In this document: positions 15,657 through 24,640 of the stretch, piece after piece
Position numbering within the stretch: the first letter of the stretch is position 1
Layout: every line of letters starts with the position of its first letter
Assembly (NCBI RefSeq): GCF_000719335.1
Contig: NZ_JOGB01000055.1
Span: forward strand, 1-44,966
From: Streptomyces sp. NRRL S-87
Lineage (GTDB): Bacteria > Actinomycetota > Actinomycetes > Streptomycetales > Streptomycetaceae
Direction of reading: 5' to 3'
Length of the DNA: 44,966 nt
Program-made: the position numbers and the translations under genes
Notes under the pieces: generated by a model
The model's input: the letters and a program-made list of their open reading frames with translations, nothing else
Told to the model about the DNA's origin: nothing
The model's database searches: none

Positions 15657-17492
15657 TCAGTGGGACAGGGCCGTCTTCGCGGCCACGATGGCGGCCCCGA
15701 GCACCAGGTTGACCACGGCGGACAGGGCGACGAGCCGGCGTGGCGCACCCGCGCGCACGGCTCCGGCGACCGCCCAGCCGACCTGGCCGCAGAGTGCGAC
15801 GGCCAGGGCCAGCCAGGCCGCCCCCGTGACGTCCAGGCCGAGCAGGGGGCTGATCGCCACGGCTGCGGCCGGTGGGACGGCGGCCTCGACGAGGGGTCGC
15901 TCGGTCGCGCACACCCTGCGCAACGCGCGCCAGCTGAAGGGCTCGTTGGCGAGGGAGGCACCGAACAGGTGGGCGTACACGTGGGCCGCCCAGAACACCA
16001 CGCCCGTGCAGAGCAGCAGCGCGACCAGCTGCGCCCGCGGACGGCTCCCGACGGTACTCGCGCCCACCACGACCGACGCCGCCAGCATCGACCCGTAGAC
16101 CGCCCCGGTGTAGTCCACGCGGATCCTGCTGCGCGGCCGCCGCCAGGGCCGGTCCCCCACGGCCATCGCCCCGGGGCCGCCCCGCGGCCCGGGGCGGGCG
16201 CCCAGCGCGGCCCGCCCCATCGACAGGGCCAGCCGGCGGACCCCGGTCCAGTCCATGGGGACGCCGGCTCGGTTGCCCGGCCTCTTGCGCGGCACCCGGA
16301 CGCGCAGGACGCCCGGTTCCACCCGGCAGCGCACCGGGACCGGCAGTTCGACCGCCTCGCCGTCGATGCCCACGCTGACGACGGGTGCGTCGGCGTCCAC
16401 GGACACCTCGCGGGCGGTGAGCGCGGTGAGGCCGCCGGAGCGGGTGCCGCGCAGGATGTCCACCGCCTGGGCGGCGCTGTCCACCTTCACGCCCAGCACG
16501 CCGAGGACGCCCGCGTCGAGCCGGGTCCGCATGCCCAGGCCGGCCACGTCGCCGCGGCCGTAGACGTTGTTGCTCACCAGGACCGCCTGCGGCCCCTCGA
16601 TCACGGTGCCGTCCGCGTGCACCGTCAGGCGGGGGCCGGACTGGCGTGCGAGCAGGTCGGGCAGCAGGCGCAGGATCGTGCGCAGCTTGTCGTCGCGGTA
16701 GGCCGGGCTCTGGACGACTTCCGCGTACACGCCGAAGGAGGCGTTGTTGACGAAGGGGTGGTCACCGACGCGCCCGAGGTCCGTCCGCATCTCCACCCCG
16801 TCGGTGAGGGCGTCCAGGCAGGACGCCGGATCGCTCCGGTCGAGGCCGAGGTCCATGGCGAAGTGGTTGCGGGTGCCGGCGCAGATGACGAGGAAGGGGA
16901 CCCCGCGCTCCGCCGCGACGCCGGCGACCAGCGCCTGCGTGCCGTCCCCGCCGGCGACCCCCAGCAGGTCCGCGCCCCGGTCCACGGCGCCGCGGGCGAG
17001 GGCGGCGACGTCCTGGGGGTGGTCGGCGTCGAGCATGACGACCTCCGCCCCGAGCGCCTCGGCCTTCTCCCGGATGCGGAAGGTGCCGACCTTGCCGCCG
17101 CCGGAGCGCGGGTTCAGGATGAGGAACGGTCGTACGGGCGCCGGCGTCGGGCGGCCCGGCATGCGGGCGCGGGCGTCGTCCGCCAGCGCCGCCCGGCCGC
17201 TCGACACCGCCAGCGCCCACAGGGCCAGCGAGCACAGCACCACCCACAGCAGGTCCGCCCGCGCGTACATGACCACCACGACGACGGGCACCGCCAGGGC
17301 GACGGCGACGGCGAACCACCGCAGGGGCCCGCGGTGGGCCAGGACGAGCCAGCCGGCGGCGGTGCCCACCACGGCCCCGGCCAGCGCCACTCCCAGCAGC
17401 AGGATGCTGCGGAACCCGGCGAAGACCACCAGGACGACGAGCGCGGCCGCGCTCGCCAGCAGCGCCACGCGGGCCTTGGCCTGCATGCTCAC
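15657..17492 (-). CDS. Membrane-anchored diacylglycerol kinase-like lipid kinase
   Basis: The 611-residue protein has four membrane segments in residues 8-96. A DAGK catalytic domain follows, with LILNPRSGGGK at 124-134 and the nucleotide loop GGDGT at 181-185; NNASFGVYAEVV and NNVYGRGDVAG are usual later motifs. The last ~170 residues are another membrane domain of five or so helices. The catalytic part should phosphorylate diacylglycerol, a sphingoid base or a related lipid at the membrane. GTG 17492 is chosen because GGAGG lies 7 bases before it; ATG 17486 is the alternative. Carrying membrane domains on both sides is uncommon for the family, whose usual form is a ~300-residue soluble enzyme. 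Confidence 0.85.
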   Translation of the reverse strand: MSMQAKARVALLASAAALVVLVVFAGFRSILLLGVALAGAVVGTAAGWLVLAHRGPLRWFAVAVALAVPVVVVVMYARADLLWVVLCSLALWALAVSSGRAALADDARARMPGRPTPAPVRPFLILNPRSGGGKVGTFRIREKAEALGAEVVMLDADHPQDVAALARGAVDRGADLLGVAGGDGTQALVAGVAAERGVPFLVICAGTRNHFAMDLGLDRSDPASCLDALTDGVEMRTDLGRVGDHPFVNNASFGVYAEVVQSPAYRDDKLRTILRLLPDLLARQSGPRLTVHADGTVIEGPQAVLVSNNVYGRGDVAGLGMRTRLDAGVLGVLGVKVDSAAQAVDILRGTRSGGLTALTAREVSVDADAPVVSVGIDGEAVELPVPVRCRVEPGVLRVRVPRKRPGNRAGVPMDWTGVRRLALSMGRAALGARPGPRGGPGAMAVGDRPWRRPRSRIRVDYTGAVYGSMLAASVVVGASTVGSRPRAQLVALLLCTGVVFWAAHVYAHLFGASLANEPFSWRALRRVCATERPLVEAAVPPAAAVAISPLLGLDVTGAAWLALAVALCGQVGWAVAGAVRAGAPRRLVALSAVVNLVLGAAIVAAKTALSH

Positions 17493-17653
17493 CGGGCCAC
17501 CTCCAGCCGCCCCGCCCCGTCCGCAACCGGCCCCCCACCGTCCACCATCCCATTGGCGCCCCGAACCGGCCCGGTCGGCATCACCCGGATCGGGCGAGGG
17601 CCGGCGGGCGGCCGGGGGGCGGGGCACGGGCAGGGAGGCCCGGCGGGGACGGC

Positions 17654-17690
17654 CCGGGCGCGGCGGCGGTACGACCGCCGCCGCGCCCGG
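17654..17690. terminator. Terminator after the aminopeptidase gene
   Basis: Perfect 17-base arms (17654-17670 and 17674-17690) with a 3-base loop, located downstream of the minus-strand stop at 17767. Confidence 0.8.
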
Positions 17691-17714
17691 TGTGCCGCGG
17701 CCGCCGGCCGGTGG

Positions 17715-17764
17715 CCGGGCGGCCGCCGGTGTCCGGGCGGCCGCCGGTGTCCGGGCGGCCGCCG
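17715..17764. repeat. 18-bp tandem repeat, 2.8 copies
   Basis: CCGGGCGGCCGCCGGTGT occurs at 17715-17732 and 17733-17750, and its first 14 bases again at 17751-17764. The array ends two bases before the aminopeptidase stop codon, in the 3' untranslated region. Confidence 0.8.
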
Positions 17765-17766
17765 CG

Positions 17767-19449
17767 TCAGGCCGTCGGCACCGGGAAGGGGTCCAGGTCC
17801 GGCTTGAGGACCTGGCCGGGCTTCGGCGCGGTCCCGTCGACGAGGTACGAGGTCACCAGTGCGTTCAGCGCCTTGCTCCGGCCGACCGCGCAGTGCTCGA
17901 TCATGTCGACCGTCACCAGCACCGCGTTGCCCAGCTGCCGCTGCATCCGCTGCGAGAACCGGTACTGGGTCGCCGGGTCGAAGGTGTTCCCGATGACCAT
18001 CACCTTGTTCGCGGTGCGGCGGTTCCACGGCCCCGCGTACCGCTCGGCGGCACGCGCGGGCGCGGGCCAGGTGGCGCACGCCGGCGCGTCGAAGGCCTGG
18101 TATCGGCCGAAAGTAGGCGCACCCCGCTCCCAGGCGCGGGCCACGAGCGCGAACACCCCCGGGTTCGAGGGGTACGGCTTGTCCTGGCAGTTGACCCCGA
18201 AGTACGAGTCGTCCGACGTGTACGGGGAGTCCGCGGGGGCCTCGCGCAGTGCCGCCGGGACGACCTTGGCCAGCCGGTCCGCCGCACTCGCGGCCACCTT
18301 GCCGGCCCCCGGGGCCAGGCCCTGCTGGGGCGCCACCGTCTGGTACAGCGCCTGGAGCGAGACCGCGAGCGGCGCCAGCCGGCTCTGCGCGTACAGGGCG
18401 TTGGCCACCTGGCTGGTGAAGCTGCTCAGGGTGACCTGGACGCCGCTCGGGAGCGTCACCGGGGCGGCGCGCAGGTGGTCACGGATCGCGTCGAACTTCG
18501 CGCGGGTGTCGCCCTCGGCGAAGGCGCAGCGCGGCGCGCCGGCCGCCCCGCAGCGCCGGAGGAACTCGGCCAGGGCCACCTCGAAGCCGCCGGTGGCGCG
18601 CTGGCGGTCGTACTCCAGGCCGTTGTGCAGGCGCAGGTTGGGGTCGACGTTGCCGTCGACGATGATCGCGCGCACCTTGTCCGGGTACATGTTGGCGTAG
18701 GTGGAGCCGATCAGCGTGCCGTACGAGAACCCGGCGAAGGTCAGCTGCGCGTCGCCGACGGCCCGGCGCATCCGGTCGAGGTCGCGCACCACGTTGATCG
18801 TGGACATGTGGCGGACGAGGGGGCCGGCGTTGCGGGCGCAGGCGTCGGTGTAGTCCCGGGTGGCCGCCAGCGTGTCGTCGACCTCGGTGCGGGTGACGGG
18901 CACCCCGGTCATCCGGCCGAAGACGGCGTCGGCCTCCTCGTCGGTGGTGAAGCACCGCAGCGGGTTGCTGCGGGCGACGCCGCGGGGGTCGAAGCCGATC
19001 AGGTCGAAGCGTTCCTGGACCCGGGGCTCGAACCGGGCCGTGGTGGCCCACAGGTAGCCGCTGCCGCCGGGGCCACCGGGGTTCAGGAAGAGCGATCCGA
19101 TGCGGTGGGCGGGGTCGCCGGCCCGGCGCCGCATCATCGCGATCCCGATCTGCTCGCCGGACGGGTCCGCGTAGTCCAGCGGGACCGGGTACACGGCGCA
19201 GTCGTAGATCCCGGGGTCGGGCTTGGACGGGTCCGGGTTGCAGGGCGTCCAGTCCACGGGGGCGACCGGCCCGCCGGGGGTGGCGGGGGCGCCCGGGGTG
19301 ACGAGGGCGCCCGGGGTGGCCGGGGCGGTCGAGCCGGTGGGCGTCGCTCCGGCGGGCGCCGCGGGCGCCGCCGTGGCCGTGGCGGCGGCGCCGGCGGCCA
19401 GGGCCAATGCGCTGGTGAGCGCTAACGCCAGAGTGGATATGCGAGACAA
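17767..19449 (-). CDS. Secreted tripeptidyl aminopeptidase (alpha/beta hydrolase)
   Basis: The 560-residue enzyme starts at TTG 19449, directly after AAGGAGG; no ATG or GTG fits as well. A Sec signal peptide covers about residues 1-28, then a Pro/Thr/Ala-rich linker to about 62. The hydrolase domain carries the oxyanion segment NPGGPGGSG at 123-131 and nucleophile S242 in GFSYGT. The C-terminal TAP-like domain holds the catalytic Asp (NTFDPATQY) and His (IEHCAVG). The family removes tripeptides from the N-terminus of extracellular proteins, as Tap does in S. lividans. It is divergent from the NAT gene with 90 bases between them. Confidence 0.9.
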   Translation of the reverse strand: MSRISTLALALTSALALAAGAAATATAAPAAPAGATPTGSTAPATPGALVTPGAPATPGGPVAPVDWTPCNPDPSKPDPGIYDCAVYPVPLDYADPSGEQIGIAMMRRRAGDPAHRIGSLFLNPGGPGGSGYLWATTARFEPRVQERFDLIGFDPRGVARSNPLRCFTTDEEADAVFGRMTGVPVTRTEVDDTLAATRDYTDACARNAGPLVRHMSTINVVRDLDRMRRAVGDAQLTFAGFSYGTLIGSTYANMYPDKVRAIIVDGNVDPNLRLHNGLEYDRQRATGGFEVALAEFLRRCGAAGAPRCAFAEGDTRAKFDAIRDHLRAAPVTLPSGVQVTLSSFTSQVANALYAQSRLAPLAVSLQALYQTVAPQQGLAPGAGKVAASAADRLAKVVPAALREAPADSPYTSDDSYFGVNCQDKPYPSNPGVFALVARAWERGAPTFGRYQAFDAPACATWPAPARAAERYAGPWNRRTANKVMVIGNTFDPATQYRFSQRMQRQLGNAVLVTVDMIEHCAVGRSKALNALVTSYLVDGTAPKPGQVLKPDLDPFPVPTA

Positions 19450-19539
19450 GGAACCTCCTTCGGCTGCCCAAACCCGGCCAGCATGGCAGGAGTTGGGGTG
19501 CCGGTAAAGATCGCGTGCCGAGTCGGCCGAAGGTGTGTA

Positions 19540-20367
19540 ATGGGCCGGGTGGATCATCATGTGAACCCTTCCGACCAGCTCGACGAGCACCGGATCGACG
19601 CCTACCTGGCGCGGATCGGGCTCCCGCGGCCCGAGCGTGCCGACGCGGAGGCGCTCGCCGCCCTCCAGGAGGCGCACCAGCGCGCGGTGCCGTTCGAGAA
19701 TCTGAGCATCCATCTGGGCGAACCGATCGCGCTCCGGCCCGACGCCCTCTTCGAGAAGGTCGTCACCGGCGGGCGGGGCGGTTTCTGCTACGAACTCAAC
19801 GGCCTGTTCGCCGCGCTGCTCGAGGGGCTCGGCTTCCGGGTCACCCGGCTCGCGGCCCGGGTGTTCGGGCCGGAGCGGCTCGGTCCCCCGTTCGACCACA
19901 TGGCGCTGCGGGTGGACCTGGCGGAGCCGTGGCTGGCGGACGTCGGCTTCGGCCGCTTCAGCCAACGGCCCCTGCGGCTCGACGAGCGGAAGGACCAGGG
20001 CGACCCGGCCGGGACGTTCACCGTCACCCCGCACGGCGACCAGCTCGACGTGGCGCAGGACGGCAGTCCGCAGTACCGCCTGGACCCGCGGCGGTACGAG
20101 CTGGTCGACTTCGCGCCCACCTGCTGGTGGCAGGCCACCTCGCCGGACTCGCACTTCCGGCGCGCCCCCATGTGCTCCCGCCTCACGTCCGACGGCGGTC
20201 GCACGACGCTCAGCGGCACCCGTCTGATCCGCACCTCCCCCGCCGGGGAGCGCGAGGAGCGGGAGCTCGGCGGGGCGGAACTGCTCGCCGCCTACCGGAC
20301 GGAGTTCGGCGTCGACCTCGAGCGGCTGCCGGGGCTCCCGGGCGCGGACGCGCAACGGCACGGGTAA
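19540..20367 (+). CDS. nat: Arylamine N-acetyltransferase
   Basis: This 275-residue cytoplasmic enzyme has the NAT catalytic triad: C83 in RGGFCYELN, H120 in FDHMALRV and D134 in WLADVGFG. PFENLSIH at 51-58 is also a family hallmark. It transfers acetyl from acetyl-CoA to aromatic amines or hydrazines; in actinomycetes related proteins also form amides in secondary metabolism. ATG 19540 is preferred because GAAGG lies upstream and the length then matches the usual ~275. A frame opening 57 bases earlier adds residues with no family counterpart. Confidence 0.93.
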   Translation: MGRVDHHVNPSDQLDEHRIDAYLARIGLPRPERADAEALAALQEAHQRAVPFENLSIHLGEPIALRPDALFEKVVTGGRGGFCYELNGLFAALLEGLGFRVTRLAARVFGPERLGPPFDHMALRVDLAEPWLADVGFGRFSQRPLRLDERKDQGDPAGTFTVTPHGDQLDVAQDGSPQYRLDPRRYELVDFAPTCWWQATSPDSHFRRAPMCSRLTSDGGRTTLSGTRLIRTSPAGEREERELGGAELLAAYRTEFGVDLERLPGLPGADAQRHG

Positions 20368-20383
20368 CGGCACGTAACGGCAC

Positions 20384-20434
20384 GCACCACAGCCACGCCC
20401 CGGGCGGTCGGCCGCCGGGGCGTGGCTGCGGTGC
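20384..20434. terminator. Terminator between nat and gap
   Basis: A long stem with one mismatch pairs GCACCACAGCCACGCCCCGG with its near-complement ending at 20434. It lies between two convergent stop codons. Next to it, TAACGGCACG-like 10-mers are repeated (20352-20384), and CGGTCAGTGGC, which contains the gap stop codon, occurs a second time at about 20450. Confidence 0.8.
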
Positions 20435-20487
20435 GGCGAGGTGCCGGCCGGTCAGTGGCGGGCACCGCGCTCGGTGGCGCCGACCGG

Positions 20488-21486
20488 TCAGTGGCCGGCG
20501 ATGAGCTCCAGCGTGTCGATCACGCGGTTCGAGAAGCCCCACTCGTTGTCGTACCACGCGACGACCTTGACGCGGCGGCCCTCGACGCGGGTGAGGGCCG
20601 AGTCGAAGATCGACGAGTGCGGGTTGCCGACGATGTCGGACGACACCAGCGGGTCCTCCGAGTACTCCAGGACACCGGCGAGCGGGCCCTGCGCGGCGGC
20701 GCGGTAGGCCGCCAGCACGTCCTCGAGCGTCACGTCGCGGGCGACGGTGGTGTTCAGCTCGACGATCGAGCCGACCGGGACCGGGACGCGGATGGAGTCG
20801 CCCGACAGCTTGCCGTCCAGGTTCGGCAGCACGAGGCCGATCGCCTTGGCGGCGCCCGTGGTGGTCGGGACGATGTTGACGCCGGCGGCGCGGGCGCGGC
20901 GCGGGTCGCGGTGCGGGCCGTCCTGCAGGTTCTGCTCCTGCGTGTAGGCGTGCACCGTCGTCATGAAGCCGTGCTCGATGCCCGCGAGGTCGTCGAGGAC
21001 CGCGGCCAGCGGGGCGAGCGCGTTGGTGGTGCACGACGCGTTGGAGACGATCGTGTGCAGCTCCGCGTCGTACGCGTCGGTGTTGACGCCGTACGCGAGG
21101 GTGACGTCGGCCCCGTCGGCCGGCGCACTGACCAGGACCTTCGAGGCACCGGCGGTGAGGTGGGCGCGGGCGGCGTCCGCCGAGGTGAAGCGGCCGGTGG
21201 ACTCGAGGACGACGTCCACGCCGAGCTCGCCCCACGGCAGCTGCGCCGGCTCGCGCTCGGCGAGCACCTTGATGCGGCGGCCGTCGACGACGAGGACGTC
21301 GCCGTCGACGGTCACCGGGCGGCCCAGCCGGCCGGACGTGCTGTCGTAGGCGAGCAGCCGCGCCAGGGTGGCGGGCTCGGTGAGGTCGTTGACGGCGACG
21401 ACCTCGAGCTTGCTGTCGCGTTCGAGCAGTGCGCGCAGGACGTTGCGCCCGATACGGCCGAATCCGTTGATGGCGATGCGAGTCAT
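20488..21486 (-). CDS. gap: Glyceraldehyde-3-phosphate dehydrogenase, type I
   Basis: The 332-residue enzyme begins MTRIAINGFGRIGRN, the NAD-binding start, and has catalytic C152 in SNASCTTN. The VNDL motif with Asp after the second strand indicates NAD preference. It converts glyceraldehyde 3-phosphate to 1,3-bisphosphoglycerate in glycolysis or the reverse. ATG 21486 follows GGAGGG. Genes for phosphoglycerate kinase or triose-phosphate isomerase are not adjacent, so this is probably an additional isolated copy rather than the main glycolytic operon gene. Confidence 0.95.
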   Translation of the reverse strand: MTRIAINGFGRIGRNVLRALLERDSKLEVVAVNDLTEPATLARLLAYDSTSGRLGRPVTVDGDVLVVDGRRIKVLAEREPAQLPWGELGVDVVLESTGRFTSADAARAHLTAGASKVLVSAPADGADVTLAYGVNTDAYDAELHTIVSNASCTTNALAPLAAVLDDLAGIEHGFMTTVHAYTQEQNLQDGPHRDPRRARAAGVNIVPTTTGAAKAIGLVLPNLDGKLSGDSIRVPVPVGSIVELNTTVARDVTLEDVLAAYRAAAQGPLAGVLEYSEDPLVSSDIVGNPHSSIFDSALTRVEGRRVKVVAWYDNEWGFSNRVIDTLELIAGH

Positions 21487-21541
21487 GGTGTGTCCCTCCG
21501 GTTCGACCCCAGACTCGCCTGTGCCGGACGGCCGTGACAGC

Positions 21542-21574
21542 GGCGCGATTGCCACGGTTCGCAAGGATCGCGCC
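21542..21574. promoter_or_regulatory. Inverted repeat upstream of gap
   Basis: GGCGCGAT (21542-21549) and ATCGCGCC (21567-21574) are perfect 8-base arms 17 bases apart, 56 bases upstream of the gap start codon. The spacing suits a dimeric regulator binding on one DNA face. Confidence 0.35.
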
Positions 21575-21608
21575 ACACGTGGATCACGCCACGCACAGCT
21601 GCCGCCCG

Positions 21609-21635
21609 CCCGTGGTGTGCGGGGGAGGCGCTTGA
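21609..21635. repeat. 27-bp dispersed repeat, copy 1
   Basis: This 27-base stretch, starting CCCGTGGTGTGC and ending GGCGCTTGA, matches 26 of 27 bases of 44870-44896. Copy 1 lies between the glxA-like and gap genes, copy 2 after the methyltransferase, so both are outside genes. Confidence 0.75.
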
Positions 21636-21682
21636 GGCGTCGTGGCCGTGGGGGGCTTGTGGCGGCCGGGGTCCGGAGGCGG

Positions 21683-22666
21683 TCACTCGCCCCGGGTGAA
21701 GGTGCGTCGGTATTCGCTGGGGGTGGTGCGCAGGATGTGCTGGAAGTGCAGCCTGAGGTTCGAGCCGGTCCCCAGGCCCACGTCCGCTGCGATCTGCTCG
21801 ACGCTGCGTTCCGAACGTTCCAGCAGCTCGCGGGCCATGTCGATGCGGGCCCGCATCACCCACTGCATCGGCGTGTAGCCGGTGTCCTCGGCGAAGCGCC
21901 GCGAGAACGTGCGCGGGGACACCGCCGCGTGGCGGGCGAGCGCGTCCAGCGTGAGGGGTTCGCCGAGCCGGTGCAGGGCCCACTCCCGGGTGGCGGCGAA
22001 CCGCTCGCCGAGCGGTTCGGGGACGCTGCGCGGTACGTACTGCGCCTGGCCGCCGCTGCGGTAGGGGGCCGCGACCAGCCGCCGGGCCGCGTGGTTCGAG
22101 GCGGCGATGCCGAGGTCGCGGCGCAGGACGTGCAGGCACAGGTCGATGCCGGAGGCGGCGCCGGCCGAGGTCAGGACGCTGCCCTCGTCGACGAACAGGA
22201 CGTTCTCGTCCACGCGGACCAGCGGCCGCTTCTCGGCGAGGGCGCGGGTGTAGTGCCAGTGCGTGGTGGCGCGCTTGCCGTCGAGCAGGCCGGTGGCGGC
22301 GAGCGCGAAGGCCCCGGTGGAGATGCCCGCCAGGCGCGCACCCCGGTCGTGCGCGGCGACCAGCGCGTCGAGGACGGCGCGCGGCGGGTCCTCCCGGTCC
22401 GGGAACCGGTAACCCGGGACGAAGACCGTGTCGGCCCATTCCAGGGCCTCCAGGCCGTGGGCGACCGCGTACGACAGGCCGTCGCCGCCGGTCACCAGCC
22501 CGGGTTCGGCGCCGCACACCCGCACCTCGTAGGGCATGCTCGCGCGGGTCGTGAACACCTGCGCGGGGATGCCGACGTCGAGGGGCTTGGCGCCGTCGAG
22601 GACGAGGACGGCGACGCGGTGGTGGCGGGAGGCTGGCACGCAGGAGAGGGTACGCGTTCCGGCCAC
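21683..22666 (-). CDS. GlxA-family transcriptional regulator (DJ-1/PfpI + AraC)
   Basis: The 327-residue protein joins an N-terminal DJ-1/PfpI-like domain (about 17-185) to a C-terminal AraC DNA-binding domain with two helix-turn-helix motifs (LTLDALARHAAVSPRTFSRRF and VEQIAADVGLGTGSNLRLHF). The nucleophile-elbow position, usually Cys in GlxA proteins (ICTGAF), is Ser here (ISTGAF), so this is a sensor rather than an enzyme. The family controls diverse secondary and amine metabolism genes. GTG 22666 is the longest start; GTG 22639 is possible and neither has a clear ribosome site. It is divergent from the chitinase gene. Confidence 0.88.
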   Translation of the reverse strand: MAGTRTLSCVPASRHHRVAVLVLDGAKPLDVGIPAQVFTTRASMPYEVRVCGAEPGLVTGGDGLSYAVAHGLEALEWADTVFVPGYRFPDREDPPRAVLDALVAAHDRGARLAGISTGAFALAATGLLDGKRATTHWHYTRALAEKRPLVRVDENVLFVDEGSVLTSAGAASGIDLCLHVLRRDLGIAASNHAARRLVAAPYRSGGQAQYVPRSVPEPLGERFAATREWALHRLGEPLTLDALARHAAVSPRTFSRRFAEDTGYTPMQWVMRARIDMARELLERSERSVEQIAADVGLGTGSNLRLHFQHILRTTPSEYRRTFTRGE

Positions 22667-22686
22667 TCCGCCCGACTCGGCGAATT

Positions 22687-22702
22687 ATTGGTCCAGACCT
22701 GT
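22687..22702. promoter_or_regulatory. DasR-type (dre) operator of the chitinase gene
   Basis: ATTGGTCCAGACCTGT matches the DasR box pattern, consensus ACTGGTCTAGACCAGT, with the core TGGTCCAGACCT at 22689-22700. The same 12-mer type is known from streptomycete chitinase promoters. DasR is the GntR-family repressor that releases DNA on binding glucosamine phosphates. It sits directly against the -35 box. Confidence 0.8.
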
Positions 22703-22731
22703 TGACGGTCCTGTCGGCGGCGGAATAGGTT
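22702..22731 (+). promoter_or_regulatory. Chitinase promoter
   Basis: TTGACG (22702-22707) and TAGGTT (22726-22731) are separated by 18 bases, a good match to the vegetative streptomycete consensus TTGAC / TAGRRT. Transcription would start near 22738, giving a leader of about 130 bases before the TTG start. Confidence 0.7.
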
Positions 22732-22869
22732 CCCGGACACGAAGCGACGGCGACGCCAACTCCCCACCGGCCACCGGGCGTTCCCCTCCCCCCACCGCAT
22801 CGGTCCCGTCGGCCCCGGGGCCTCGCTGCGCGCTTCGCGCCGTCCCCCCATTCCCCTGGAGGCACCCCC

Positions 22870-24563
22870 TTGCGCACCCCCACCCCCACCCCCACCCGGA
22901 CCCGGACGCGGACGCGGCTGGCCTGCGGCCTCGGCGCCACCCTGCTCGGCGCGGCCGCGGTGCTGAGCTCCCCCGGCGCCGCCTTCGGCGCCAACCTGCT
23001 CTCGAACGGCGACTTCGAGGCCGGCACGGCCGGCTGGAACTGCTCCGGCGGCCTGGGCTCCGCGGTCGGCTCACCCGTCCACGGCGGGAGCAGGGCGCTC
23101 GCCGGAGCGGCGAGCGCGAGCGACAACGCCACGTGCACGCAGAGGGTCGCCGTGCGGCCGAACACGACGTACACCCTCTCCGCCTGGGTCCGCGGCAGCT
23201 ACGTCTACCTCGGCGTGACCGGCGGGGCCTCGACCTGGACCACGTCGGCCGGCGCGTACTCCAGACTGACCGTCAGCTTCACCACGGGCGCCGCCCAGAC
23301 GAGCGCCGAGGTCTACCTCCACGGCTGGTACGGGCAGGGCACCTACTACGCCGACGACGTCGCGCTGGACGGCCCCGGAGGCGGCACCGACACCCAGGCC
23401 CCGACCGCGCCCGGGAGCCTCACCGCCTCCGGCAAGAGCGCCACCAGCGTCTCCCTGTCCTGGACCGCGTCCACCGACGACGTCGGGGTGACCGGCTACG
23501 ACGTCTACCAGGGCGGCACCCGGGTCGCCGGCTCGACCGGCACGAGCACGACCGTCACGGGACTGACCCCCCGCACGGCCTATTCCTTCACCGTCCGCGC
23601 CCGCGACGCCGCCGGGAACACCTCTCCCGCCTCCAACAGGGTCGACGTCACCACCGACGACGGGACCACGCCGCCCACCGGCTTCAAGCAGGCGGCGCCC
23701 TACTACTACCTCGGCTGGGGCAACCCGCCGAGCGCGGCCGCCGTGATGAACGCGACGGCGTGAAGTGGTTCACCATGGCCTTCATCCTCTCCTCCGGCGG
23801 CTGCAACCCGTCCTGGGACGGCCAGCGCCCGTTGACCGGCGGGGTGGACCAGAGCACGATCGCCTCGATCCGCGCGGCGGGCGGTGACATCGTGCCCTCC
23901 GTCGGCGGCTGGCAGGGCAACAAGCTCGGCCCCAACTGCACGACTCCCGAGGCCCTGGCCGGCGCCTACCAGAAGGTCATCGACGCCTACGGCCTCAAGG
24001 CGATCGACGTGGACATCGAGAACACCGACGAGTTCGAGAACGCCGTCGTCCAGGACCGCATCCTCGGCGCGCTCAAGATCGTCAAGCAGAACAACCCCGG
24101 CCTGCGGACCATCCTGACCTTCGGCACCGCCACCTCCGGCCCGACCAGCTGGGGCAACCGCCTGATCGACCAGGCGAAGGCGCTGAACGCCGGCATCGAC
24201 GTCTTCACCATCATGCCGTTCGACTTCGGCAACGCCTCGACGGACATGTACGCGTCCAGCGTCAGCGCGACCGAGGGCCTCAAGGCCAAGCTCAAGTCCG
24301 CCTTCGGCTGGGACGACACCACCGCCTACGCCCACATCGGCATCTCCGGCATGAACGGGATCAGCGACACCCAGGAGACCACCACCGTCCAGAACTGGAC
24401 CGACATCCGCAACTGGGCCAACTCCCACCACCTCGCCCGGCTGGCCTTCTGGTCGGTCAACCGCGACCGCGGTTGCCCCGGCGGCGGCCTGCAGGAGACC
24501 TGCTCCGGCATCGCCCAGAGCGACTGGCAGTTCACCTCCGTCACGGCCGGCTTCACCGGCTGA
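22870..24563 (+). pseudogene. Secreted GH18 chitinase, interrupted by a -1 frameshift
   Basis: Translation starts at TTG 22870, 7 bases after GGAGG. The first 297 codons encode a Sec signal, a carbohydrate-binding beta-sandwich (NLLSNGDFEAGTAGW), a fibronectin type III domain (PTAPGSLTASGKSATSVSLSW) and the start of the GH18 barrel (YYYLGWGNPPS). The frame then stops at 23761. The rest of the barrel continues in the next frame from KWFTMAFILSSGG to GFTG and TGA at 24563, with GH18 catalytic motif AIDVDIE. One missing G at 23757-23758 (ACGGCG for ACGGGCG) explains it. If restored, the enzyme would have about 565 residues and cleave extracellular chitin. Promoter and dre box are intact, so a sequencing error is as likely as a true mutation. 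Confidence 0.88.
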
Positions 24564-24640
24564 CCGCGCCGGCACCGCCCACCGCGCGCACGCGCCACGC
24601 GCCACGCGCCGCCGAGCACCCGGCCGGCGCCGGGGCGGCC

